From assembly GCA_948567375.1 (NCBI GenBank), contig OX419758.1, positions 64,609,001-64,673,000 of the forward strand: a DNA stretch of 64,000 bases, given 5' to 3'. Numbering within the stretch: the first letter of the stretch is position 1; the number at the start of each line of letters is the position of its first letter. The translations under genes and the position numbers were made by a program. The DNA is from Lunularia cruciata (Eukaryota > Streptophyta > Marchantiopsida > Lunulariales > Lunulariaceae). The notes below the pieces were generated by a model. That model was given only the letters and a program-made list of their open reading frames with translations, was not told the origin of the DNA and made no database searches. This document shows positions 34,141-44,339 of this stretch, piece by piece.

Positions 34141-36345
34141 ATATGCAGTTGAATAGTAGTTGGATTTGCATCAGAATATATTGCTTTCGTGGCTGGATAT
34201 TATGCGAATTCTATTAGTTTCTACTTTCCAGGATTGTCTTAGATGATAAGCTGAATCCTTAATAAGCTTAGCCTTCCGCCTGTTCCGAGAGTTCCGTTTC
34301 GAGATCTAATAATACATTTCCAGTATCTCACTGTATTTCCATTATAAGATCATACAGCTATGTTCCTATATATCTCTATGTCAAGTCTCGTTGTTGAGGT
34401 TCCTTGTAAACTAGAATCTGGAGAAGAAGGTTCATTCTGGTTCTGGTCCATGTAAATACTGTAAATGTTTGGGTAGAATGAGATCTAGAAGATTAAAGTT
34501 TACCTGTTTCTTCCAAGAAGTAACGAGAAACATTGTAACATCTGATGAAATTTGTCTCTACTTTAGTCCTTTCTAGATGTTCTTGTGATCTTGTATTTTA
34601 AAATCTTGAAACTCCTCAGTAGCTCCGTCCCCGAAGCTCAATGCACCATTGATAGTTACTTCGCGGATGTCAAAGTAAGGACGCAGGGTAATCTTCCGTG
34701 CTTAGAGAGGCCAACGTTACCAACTACCGGTACCTGCAGGGAATCAAACGTAAAAACCCGCAACACCTCTAAAAGTCATGATCCAGGTCTAATAAGACTT
34801 CCGGTCACTGATGGCGTTGTCTGTATAATATATTCTGCTTGGATTGGATATTAATGAGGTACAAATTGCTAGATCTCTCCCGGATAAGAAACGTTAACTG
34901 TATGAATCTGTCGGATATGCCTGATGATCTAACAGAATATGGACAAACCCAATTTCACTCAAAGAAGTCAATAACAGCACCATGCATCAGATATCTGCTT
35001 GAGGAGAATTCCGAGCATGACTACATTTGGCTCGCTAGTTCGATCACACCATGGCAAGGAGGAAGTAGAGCCGAAAGCGGGAGTGTAGCCAATCTGCGTT
35101 TAGATAGAAACCTGCAGGATAGATCTCGATCCATCATCATACCCAGTGATGTACATAAGGAGATTTGTTCAGGACTTTGCCTCAATCCTACAGTGGAACT
35201 GTGAACGGACAACCCACGGCTTATGATATGACCTTGTACAGGTTGCAATTCTACTATTCAATAAACCTTTTCAGGGAGGCACAAACTCGATGCCAAGATT
35301 CTTACCCTCCGCATCTTATTTTCCTGACCTGATCTCCGCTACTCAAAGTAGTGACATTCTCACGATTGAACATGGAAAAAATCACATGCTGATTCGGCTA
35401 TGACCATTAATCCAAACAATGATAGAACATCAATGCACATGATACTCTGTAGCTGTTTGGATCGTGGCCGTTATACTACTCAAAGTGCCTGTACAATAAT
35501 AAATGACACCTGTGAGAGGTCTACATCATACCAGTTTAAAATATGGATCTGATAGAAAATGGGCATATATTTCTTAAGAACCTCAAGATCCGGCCTTCTA
35601 GGACTTGACGTGAGGGTTAACTGCTATATATCACTCGTTGTAATTGCCAAATCCTTTATAGTTTATGGTTCCAAATCCCAAACTGTATCGGTCTAATATC
35701 TAAATCGTAAACGTCTTCCTCTGATTGGATGTGAGCACTGCTGTATAAACAATCTACTCCTGAAAAGTGCTTGATATCGGTATGTGGACTCGATGTACCT
35801 CTATATAGATACTGGAAGTTCACTATATTAAAGTAAGAATATGACGTTCCAGGAGAATTAAGAAAATTCATCAACTAATAAAAGACGGCTCAATAATAAA
35901 AGAACCTACTTCAACACCGTCCCTAGTTCAAATTCAAGACCCTAAGCAGATGATGTCCAGAGTTTGAACTCGAAACCGAAAGGTTCAACCGCTCTACATT
36001 TCAGTTTTGACTCAGCTTAGTAGGCTTAGTATATACTCCCCGCTGCATTAGAAACTTATTGGAATGTTGAGGGTCATGTTTGTGAAAGAAACATGATTTT
36101 CTAAGAAGAGTTGAATTTAAGACGGGTAGCTGTTTGCGAATTACCAAAGCGTCCGATTCAAATATCACGCTGCTGTAGTCTTGACAACGTAAACGCTCCA
36201 TGGATCGACACCCTCAATAATGCTTACTGGTCATTGAAGGGAAGCTCAAACAGCAGAATAGAAGGCGCTCACACCTCTGTTGTTCAGTATCCACCAACAA
36301 CCGCAAGGATCCAACTCTCGGGTGGCAACTCCACAGACAAATTAA
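34141..36345. other. Intergenic region between Cys-rich gene and XTH, left arm
   Basis: Conserved as DNA in the right arm apart from 35,605-35,905. Open frames such as 34,585-34,854 and 34,839-35,204 are not kept in the same form in the mirror copy (frames differ by indels), so I do not call genes. AATAATACAT near 34,308 may serve as a poly(A) signal for the upstream gene. Confidence 0.5.
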
Positions 36346-36360
36346 TGTGTGTGTGTGTGT
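36346..36360. repeat. (TG)n microsatellite in XTH leader, left copy
   Basis: About seven TG units, 13 bp before the start codon. The mirror copy has (CA)n at 53,805-53,820 with a similar length. Confidence 0.85.
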
Positions 36361-36373
36361 TTGAATAGTCAAG

Positions 36374-37258
36374 ATGTCTTGGTTAAACCGGGCATGTCTG
36401 GCCTTAAGTTTGATGATCTGCATCAATTCCATGGCAATTATGGCAGTTCCAGATTTAAAGACCGTTAGATTTCAAGATGCGTTCAAACTGTACTGGGATC
36501 CTGATCACGCAGGGATCTCAGAAGACGGAAATTCCGTCCAACTCAAGCTAGAATATAACGGTGGAGCCGCCTTCGAGTCTTCTGGCAAGTACTTGTATGG
36601 ATATTTCAGCATAAAGATGAAACTTGTCCCGGGTAATTCAGCAGGCACCGTGACTAGTTTCTACGTTATCTCAGATGACGAAAATGGCAAACACGATGAA
36701 GTAGACTTTGAGTTTCTGGGTAACACTTCTGGCCAACCATACATTCTCCAGACCAATGTTTTCGCCAACGGCAAAGGAGAACGGGAGCAGCGAATCTATT
36801 TATGGTTTGATCCTGCCGAAGATTTCCACACTTATTCTATTTTGTGGAATCACGTTCAGATTCTGATGATGGTGGATGGAGTTCCTTTCCGTGTCTTCAA
36901 GAATTTGAAGAGCAAAGGGATTGATTATCCTGACTCTCAACGAATGGGTCTGTATTCCAGTATTTTCGATGGGAGCGAGTGGGCAACTGAAGGCGGACTG
37001 ATTCATGTGGATTGGAGCCAGGCTCCGTTCTTGGCGACATACACAGATTTTGTCATTGATGCGTGTGCGGACGATGGGGGCACATGCACTAGTAACTACA
37101 ACTCAAATTGGTGGGAAGGAAGTGAATACACTACTTTATCTGCCAAACAAGAACAACACATACGCAATGTCCGTGCCAAGTATCTCCACTATGACTACTG
37201 TACCGATAAGACACGGAATTCAAGCCCTCCAGTGGAATGTGCGTATAATGAATATTAG
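36374..37258 (+). CDS. XTH: Xyloglucan endotransglucosylase/hydrolase (left copy)
   Basis: 294 residues, the usual XTH length, in one exon. A signal peptide covers about residues 1-24. The GH16 domain holds the catalytic motif HDEVDFEFLGN at 107-117; Glu109 is the expected nucleophile and Glu113 the acid/base. The usual first hydrophobic residue is Ile, here Val. An N-glycosylation site follows at Asn117 (NTS). Further family marks are 'REQRIYLWFDP', 'FHTYSILWNH' and 'MGLYSSIFDGSEWATEGG'. The XET_C region has the four conserved Cys (231, 238, 276, 289) and 'VRAKYLHYDYC'. The enzyme cuts and rejoins xyloglucan in the plant cell wall. Most XTH genes have introns, so the intronless form is notable. 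The upstream neighbour is the Cys-rich gene in the same orientation. The right copy differs at three residues. Confidence 0.95.
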   Translation: MSWLNRACLALSLMICINSMAIMAVPDLKTVRFQDAFKLYWDPDHAGISEDGNSVQLKLEYNGGAAFESSGKYLYGYFSIKMKLVPGNSAGTVTSFYVISDDENGKHDEVDFEFLGNTSGQPYILQTNVFANGKGEREQRIYLWFDPAEDFHTYSILWNHVQILMMVDGVPFRVFKNLKSKGIDYPDSQRMGLYSSIFDGSEWATEGGLIHVDWSQAPFLATYTDFVIDACADDGGTCTSNYNSNWWEGSEYTTLSAKQEQHIRNVRAKYLHYDYCTDKTRNSSPPVECAYNEY

Positions 37259-37529
37259 ATCTCAAACGCAAGCCTTACCAGAAGAAGATCAAAGTTTTGT
37301 CAATCTCACAGAGCAATGCAGTAAGTCTGGCAACTACTAGTACAGAATTGGAAGAATATTCAATCATAGTCAGGTGGAGCGTGCTGGATATTGATCGAGA
37401 GTTGTTGCTTGTCTTTTATTCCTTTTCTCATTTTTTGTAAGTTTTTGCGGACGAGCTCTACGCTCTTAGACGGCACGAAACGGGAGGTGTGTTCCCAAAG
37501 GGGAGTAAACTGCAAATGGTGTTTTGTCC

Positions 37530-37535
37530 AATAAA
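37530..37535 (+). terminator. Poly(A) signal of XTH, left copy
   Basis: AATAAA about 270 bp after the stop codon, conserved in the mirror copy at 52,630-52,635. Confidence 0.5.
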
Positions 37536-38022
37536 GTGGGGTCTTCAACTAAAAACGGCCGTGACTAACCTGGCGTGCTCATGCCAGATGGCACTTTCTA
37601 GCATCCACGCTATGTTTGATTTTTTAAAAGTAATGCGAGGGATGGTTCATATGTGATTTGTGCTACGGTATGAACTCTTCTGCGAACAACCTAACCTACG
37701 ATATATAGACATCTATGTTCCGAATAAAAGCGATGCATGAACACTGTGAAAGATACTTGAATTTCACGAGGGAAAGGTTTATGGTTTCGATTGGTCACAT
37801 CTCGCTCTGCGCAGTCAAAAGCGTGTGAGCTTGCATTCCTCTTAACTATCATTCTTCAAATGCTGCTCTCACAATTGTCTTCCACTCCTGTCGGCGATCA
37901 ACTAATCTCCTGGAGTAAGTATTCATTCTGCCACGAATCTATTTCACTCGCGTCTCTCTTTTTACCTATAGAGCTCCAAATCCATCTCTCATACTCCCCC
38001 TCAGATTACAGGCGGCCATTAC

Positions 38023-38061
38023 ATGTCGAGTCTACATGTCCCGTACATGTAGACTCGACAT
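38023..38061. repeat. 17-bp perfect palindrome with 5-nt loop
   Basis: Arms 38,023-38,039 (ATGTCGAGTCTACATGT) and 38,045-38,061 are exact reverse complements. It lies 320 bp inside the spacer from the inner end of the left arm. No T tract follows, and no gene is assigned to it. Confidence 0.9.
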
Positions 38062-38111
38062 TCGTTACTGAAGATGCCCAGGAAGTCGTTTGACTCACTG
38101 AATCTCAACGA

Positions 38112-38564
38112 TTAAATCATCTTCGTGGAGCTCGAGGTGAGGGAGCAAACTTGGCATTTTGTTTGGCTTATTCCTCCAAGCCGTAGTGTCTGCCACGTCT
38201 TCGAATGAAACTTGAACAAACATTTGGCCAACAGTACCGCAAACGACACGAGGCTTATGCAAACAATCGAGGGTGAAATTGCACCCTCCAAAACTAGATA
38301 GTCAAATGAGTCATTCATCGACTTTGTTCGAGTCCGTACAGTTTCAACCCTGCTTTGCTCCCGTCTATACAGTTCCAGCAGGGTCGCCCAGCTCAACCCT
38401 CTGCACCAAAACCAGTCTCGACCTTGCGCCACTTCATAACTTGCAGAAAACCTATCGAATTCGCAATGTTTGACTCTTCGTCCGATTGATCTACTGGTTG
38501 AATGTTTCATAGGAAAGCGGGTTAGTGACGAGATATGGATGTATTTCGTCCCTATGTACACCAA
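38112..38564 (-). CDS. Unrecognised open frame, possibly an exon
   Basis: 150 open codons on the minus strand in a CpG-containing stretch. The protein has a hydrophobic stretch near residues 103-115 ('IVCISLVSFAVLLAKCLF') that could be a membrane segment, and several Cys. I do not recognise a family. There is no duplicate in the arms for comparison and no clear splice sites at its ends. It may equally be a chance frame. Confidence 0.25.
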   Translation of the reverse strand: MVYIGTKYIHISSLTRFPMKHSTSRSIGRRVKHCEFDRFSASYEVAQGRDWFWCRGLSWATLLELYRREQSRVETVRTRTKSMNDSFDYLVLEGAISPSIVCISLVSFAVLLAKCLFKFHSKTWQTLRLGGISQTKCQVCSLTSSSTKMI

Positions 38565-38735
38565 AACAGCATTCTACGACCGCTTGTATTCTTTTGCTCT
38601 CATGGGTCTTCGTGGAAAGTCACATCCATCCAAACGCAGAAAAAGCTGTAGATGTATCCAGCTGCCATGATGTGTAGGAGCAGAGAAGGGGTATAATACT
38701 GTCCATGTTGCAGTCTGTATCTACACCAGCAGGTC

Positions 38736-38881
38736 TATAAAAGGAGGTCTATATCTATACCAGCAGCATGGACTCAATCTTTTGTCCTCGATGTGCTGGC
38801 GGCCATAGAAGGGGAGACATGCAAGAGAAGTGCAAGACAATTAAGGACAACCACAACAGTATGGTGCATGCATACAAATGA
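38736..38881 (+). other. TATA-like site followed by a 37-codon frame with a CxxCxxxH motif
   Basis: TATAAAA at 38,736-38,742 is followed at 38,768-38,881 by a 37-codon open frame starting 'MDSIFCPRCAGGHRRGDMQE' with CX2CX3H and a further Cys. The ATG is about 26 bp from the TATA box, too near for a usual leader. Recorded as an observation, not a gene call. Confidence 0.2.
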
Positions 38882-41800
38882 GATTCGAGAGCCGACCAAG
38901 GTGAAGCTGTGTATGTCCCCTACTCATTCCGTTGTACTATAATACAAGGTCTTGCAGTATTGGAACGAAAAGGAGATCTGTCGATGAGTAAGCTGACCCA
39001 AATAAGAAAGGAAATAGGGACATCCTGCTATACAGTACAGGGATCTGTTGATATACAGAATCAAGACCTTCCTACTCCTCATCCTTTGGGTGACTTGCTT
39101 CAAAAGTTGAACGCTGTTGATTTCCACGTTGTTTTGAGAGTCTAAGGATCTTAGCTGCTCCATCAAACTTGATCACGAGGAAGTTGAGCCTCATCAGTTA
39201 CATATGGAAAGACATCATCCGCACGTACAACTCCAGCGTCTCCAGCTTTTCAACTATAACGGCAATCATGTGTTTTGGTGAAGTGCTGACTTCAGTGCTC
39301 TCGTTGGATCGCTTACTCACGTAATTTTCTAGTTTCAACTGCTGTACCTACATGTATGGAAGACCTAATTTGAATGGCAGAATTTTAACAAAGAGTTCAA
39401 GAATTTAAAGAATTATACATGTATACAGAAGACAGTTGCAAAAATCTTTCCAGTCACACCGTTATTTAACCTCTATCCTCCAAATTTAACTGTGCGATCC
39501 GGCAAATTTATCCTGGTAAATAGCTAGGTAGCCCTTTACTTGTAGTATATGTCTTGATGGTGGCGAGATTGTGCCTGACGTCCAAAGCCTACCCAGTATA
39601 TGTCGTGTTCGTGGCATCGAAATTGTGTCCACTCCTGTCAGACTCTGAAAAAGTTTAGAGATCCAATTGAAGGAACAAAGTAGGTTGACAGAACTTAACT
39701 TTGATAATCATATGATTTTATTAAGCAATTCATTAGAGGTTTTAATTCGATCTCAACGTTCCTATGTAGATTGACAAATAGTTCATTAGTTTTTGACAAT
39801 ACTATATTTTTTGTAAAAGACCTCTGGATCATCTGTGGGTGGAGACACGATTTATTAAACTCATCACGTGCACCTTGTTTTGTTTTTTGTTTGCATTTTC
39901 TTAATATTATATCGTGTAAAAATTTCCAAAGATTTAGAGAATATACATGCGCACTCGCAAATTCGATTATTATTGCAGTTGCAGTAAAACTACAATCCTC
40001 GAAGGCATGTGTCAGTATAATGGTGATATTTGTCTTCCATTACCTATAATATCGAGTGAGTGGAACTGCATTACGTCAATAAATATTACATAATTAAATT
40101 ATACTGCACCTTGATTACAAGCACTCTCTTATTGCGCAGTAATATGTCGGGTTAAAAAACCAGTACAACTCATGCTAACAAAAACAAAACATATATATAT
40201 ATAACACGTCTTAATGGTACAATGAACATTAAAATTTGGCTAGTTACGTCTTCAGTGCACATTTAGGTGTATATGGGCTCAGGGTCCAGAAAGTAATATC
40301 ATCGACAGTGTTTTTCTCCTGTTTAGTGACGGTAAGGATGCCGAAAAGAAATTGGTGTTACATGGAAAGACATTTCCACTATTTGTTCAGTATTGGAGTT
40401 GAAATTAGTCTGACGCCTTCAATCATATTATTGACATTCATGGAAAGAGTGCATTTATCGGAGACGTGTAATGATAGTCAGTTGTTATTTTTCACAATTA
40501 AAGCACAGATGATAGTTATTCTCATAGCTTGCTATTTTTCTCTTTAACGATCGCGCAGTCACGTATATGACTTACAAAAAGATTTTAATGAAGGATTCAA
40601 TATAAAAGCTGCTAATTATTTTTTGAATCGCCTCTGTTTTATATTCTGCAGATTTTGTCCTCGAATTTTTTGGTTATAGATGCTAGAGTAGGTACACTTC
40701 CCTGTTTCATGTAGTTGCTTGAAATAAACAAATTCGTAATTCGGATTCAAAACATAACCTCATCAAGTATCTTTTCCTGTTTAAAAGTGATGTCTAGGAG
40801 GTTTAGCCCCAATGTTCTGTTCTTCTCCCTGAAGTCTATATGTTCTTCACCCTCACTCGTATCGCATAGAGTCCTATCGATCTAAGTCTATTTGATTCAT
40901 TGATTTACTATTGTTACTTTTGAAATGGAGTCCGTAGGATAGAGAATGGATCGGAAAATTTCATCCAACAATACAAGGATAGAATCCAAAGGGTAAAACA
41001 GGTTAGTTTGCAATAATATAACAATGAAAAATTTCTTTCATTGTACTTAGAAACTCGGAGTTTTTCAAGTTAAATGACAGACATGCCATTACACTAGCTA
41101 GCTAATATTTTTTGCGAACCAAAAATATTAAAAGTAATTTAGTACACAATAGCAAATATACGATATTATTATGTAGTATAATAAGCTCTTACATAATATG
41201 AAAAGTATTGTAAATGCACATTCAATGGTCGATCTAGAACTCAGAATTTTTCAATCATGAAAAGTGTATAAACAATAGGTACATTTACTGCAAAAACCGT
41301 AGAATAATACTAACAACTTATACATACAGACTTTGTCTCAAAAATCTAGTAGAAGTATAAGCAAGGGCTGTCCTTGGGCTTAGAGTTTCACAAACTCTAA
41401 CTAAAGTTTTGGTTAGCCGGTGTTTCAGTATCAGGCCATTGGTATGGGAATTTTGTGTCTCTTGTCACTTATAATCATCTTAACATCCCGTTAATTGTCA
41501 TAACAAATTTTTATAGAATTAAATTCAAAATAAAAAAATCCTGTGCAACCGTTAATTAATTTATGAACAGATGATGTTATCTTTGTAAGATTTTATGGGT
41601 CCTCTCATCCTTCTTGTTATCCTATGTTATGGGTAGTCTTCCCGTGTCAAGGGGGACTAAAAGCAATGGACTATACTCTAAAGAATATATTGTACGTTTC
41701 TGAATAACTCAAAAACAAAACAAAATTTTCCCGTGGTGTTACATCAGATATTACGGATTTCATTTTAACGTTGTTGGTTCAATTCATGAAGCCAATGACA

Positions 41801-43150
41801 CATGAGCATTTTCTAAATTTACTGTGAAAAACTTTGGAAATTTAAAATTATGTACAGTTAGGAAATAGTTCATGTAGGTGGAGTTAAAACATACACTTAA
41901 GTATGATATTATTGCAGAGAGCTTTAAGTGAAAAATTTGAAATTTTCACTTTGAGCAAAATTTATAAATTCTAACCTTACTTCTTATCTAAAACAAATTT
42001 ATTTATTTGAGAAAATGATTTTCATATATAATAATTTTAATATTTATATAATTAAAAACTATTTAAAATCTTTGGATACTGCTCTATATCTTTTCTATAT
42101 CATTGCATTTGAATCTAGTTTTATTTCAGATTTGTAATCGATGTGCACAACAAGGAGTTAAATTATTATTTCTAATTGCAGAATATAACTCTTCATTTTG
42201 TATAGACATTATGTGAAAAATAACATCATAATTTATACTTTTATGAAAACGTTATGTTCTTATATCTACGTGAAATGATTTCTTCGAAACCTTCTTGAAA
42301 ACATAAGTGTCTAATAGTAAAGTCGATTAATAAATACAATAATTCATGACAAATGTACATGTGGGATGTGCTTTCCTCGATACCTATCATTTCTCCTTTA
42401 TTTCTATCTGGTACTACTCGTGGCATGTCGGGTCGAAACTATTTAGAAAGAACTTTTAGAATCCAAAATTAGACAGAGTAGACTAGGAAAATAGAAACTT
42501 GAAAATAACACTAAATTGCACATCTCACTGTCTTCCAAGGAAATTGAATTCATAAAACGAAAGAAAGATCTTGTATTATCTTGTCATATTATTAGAGTTT
42601 TTGCGATTTTGCGTAAAAAGCCCTTCTACCCACTGTGCTATATTCAGCTTAGCACTAGCTTTTCACACAAACATACATTTTTAAGAATGGCTAGACCACT
42701 TACGAGCTATTAGTTGGCCGATGCTTGATGAGCTTTGAAGGCAAAGCTCAGAATATAGTCTTGGTAAGTGTTTGAATCTTTCAGATTTAGAACATTGGCT
42801 CTCTCTTCTGGTACCATTAAGGGTGGTGATCTTGTAACGATAAGCAATATCTACCATTTAGAGCAAGCAGGCATCATTCTAGATGCGATAGTCGTCAACG
42901 ACAAAGATATCATATTCTCTCTCCAGTTCAACTTGAAAAAGCTTCATGTCCGTGAGAAGTAAATTCTGACGGATGCAGATAGGGAAGCAGTGAAAGAGAT
43001 GGAAAGCAATCTCCATGTTTTATGTTGAAACCAGAAGATTGAAATGATTTTGTTTTTCAAGTTGAATTGATTTGTTATTTTCTGAAGTAAATTTAGAAAA
43101 CTATATCCCTTGAAGAGGATTGTCATTAGGTTGTCCCACCTTCTCGTGGC
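38882..43150. other. AT-rich DNA without recognised genes
   Basis: About 4.3 kb with no frame above roughly 100 codons, increasingly AT-rich from 39,600, with an (AT)n run at about 40,190-40,203. It keeps CpG dinucleotides, unlike the retroelement regions. I see no terminal repeats or coding motifs. Confidence 0.45.
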
Positions 43151-44339
43151 CAAGAATGAAGCATTGAGTTGTGGGTCAAGAAGCTCGGTAAGAGGCACCG
43201 AGCTTCTCGGTGCATAGCTTGACACCCTGTTAGGGAAAATTAGGAATATTTTTGAGAGATGTGGAGAGACAACGCTCCGAGTTCTGGGCCCATGAGCTTG
43301 GCACCAAATTCTAGAAATTTTAATAGTTTTTAAGAAGGGTCTTCCCCTTCTAAAAATTATAGGAAGGGGAAGGGGTTTTCCATCGTTCTTGTTAGACTAT
43401 GATGATTGTCTTTTTGGCTTTAAAGAAGAAGGACCAAGCTATGGGCCAAGAAGCTCTGCGAGAGACACCAAGCTTCTCTATCCATGATTTGGCTCTCTAT
43501 TTTGAGCTTGCCTAACTTGCTTTCTAGGACATTTTTCAGATTGTTTTGGTAACTGGTCAATTTTTCTGAGGTTGAGGTTGGTAACTACTTTGTGTACTTG
43601 ATTCTACTTTGCAAAGACTGGAATTTGAATCAAACTTGACTTGGTAAGAAGACCATTGTGTTTTGAGCAGGGACACTGCAAACTATAACTTTTATCTTCC
43701 GTGCCTAGAGGTGGGCACTTTGTACCTCAATTTAGGAGTTTACTGGACCCTTTTTCTTGTAACTAAACCACAATCAAGACGAGAGGCTACAAAGTCAAAG
43801 CGAAGGAGCCAAATGTGACAGATCTTGAGAAAGAGGAACCTTCAACTTTGAAGAGAGCTAGATGGGACTTGTTATTGCATTTCCGATGGTAGTACATGTG
43901 ATAATACTCATCACAGTGGTTATTATAGTTGAGGTAGTATATCTATTGTAATATAGTTTCTTATAACAAGTAAGATAATAGAAGTTAGGGTTTTCATAAA
44001 GCACCTAATGCTTATATATAGGTTTTATAATCTCATTCCATTAAGATGGTAGAAGCAAAGTGAAGAAGGGCTGAGTGACAAGAACATATGAGTAGCAGTT
44101 GAATTGAGAGAGAGGCATGTTAAGAGTGATAGAATACTATTCTTGGTGTAAATTTTTAGATGGACTAATAGACTAGAGAATATCTTTCATATCTAAGAGT
44201 AGATTGGAATACGATAGGGATAACGTATGTTCTGAGAGATATAGCACACATTAATAGATTTAAAGGGAAGAACTTTTGTATTAAAAATTTCCGATGATGA
44301 TCATCGTCAAGTTGAAGAGACTTATCAGTGTCATAAATT
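43151..44339. other. Degenerate DNA with a diverged direct repeat
   Basis: The text around 43,171-43,228 ('caagaagctcggtaagaggc...') recurs, diverged, at 43,444-43,500. The first copy contains an 11-bp perfect hairpin (43,179-43,189 with 43,197-43,207, AGAAGCTCGGT). No gene is seen. Confidence 0.4.

Larger units (their letters stand above)
30978..37703. repeat. Left arm of large inverted duplication
   Basis: Read on the reverse strand, 52,456-64,000 reproduces this segment in full order: copia LTR, a non-coding block, the Cys-rich gene and the XTH gene. The inner end is the shared text CTAACCTACGATA at 37,691-37,703. The outer end lies in or beyond the copia LTR, because the mirror copy runs off the window. 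Relative to the right arm it has about 245 bp missing at 31,123, one extra 42-bp unit at 33,387-33,470, and about 300 bp (35,605-35,905) that the right arm lost. Confidence 0.95.

Noticed and set aside
34585-35204. Two adjoining frames (89 and 121 codons) between the genes in the left arm
   Set aside because: Indels change the frames in the right arm (59,454-60,121), so the protein is not conserved although the DNA is duplicated.
36374-37258. XTH as a processed retrocopy
   Set aside because: No poly(A) tract after the poly(A) signal and no target duplication seen. The intronless state alone is not enough.
37005-37340. 111-codon frame overlapping the XTH 3' end (and its mirror at 52,880-53,161)
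   Set aside because: Alternate frame of XTH; conservation between arms follows the XTH frame (mostly third-position changes).
38768-38881. 37-codon zinc-knuckle-like gene
   Set aside because: Spacing CX2CX3H does not match a known knuckle, and the ATG lies too close to the TATA box.
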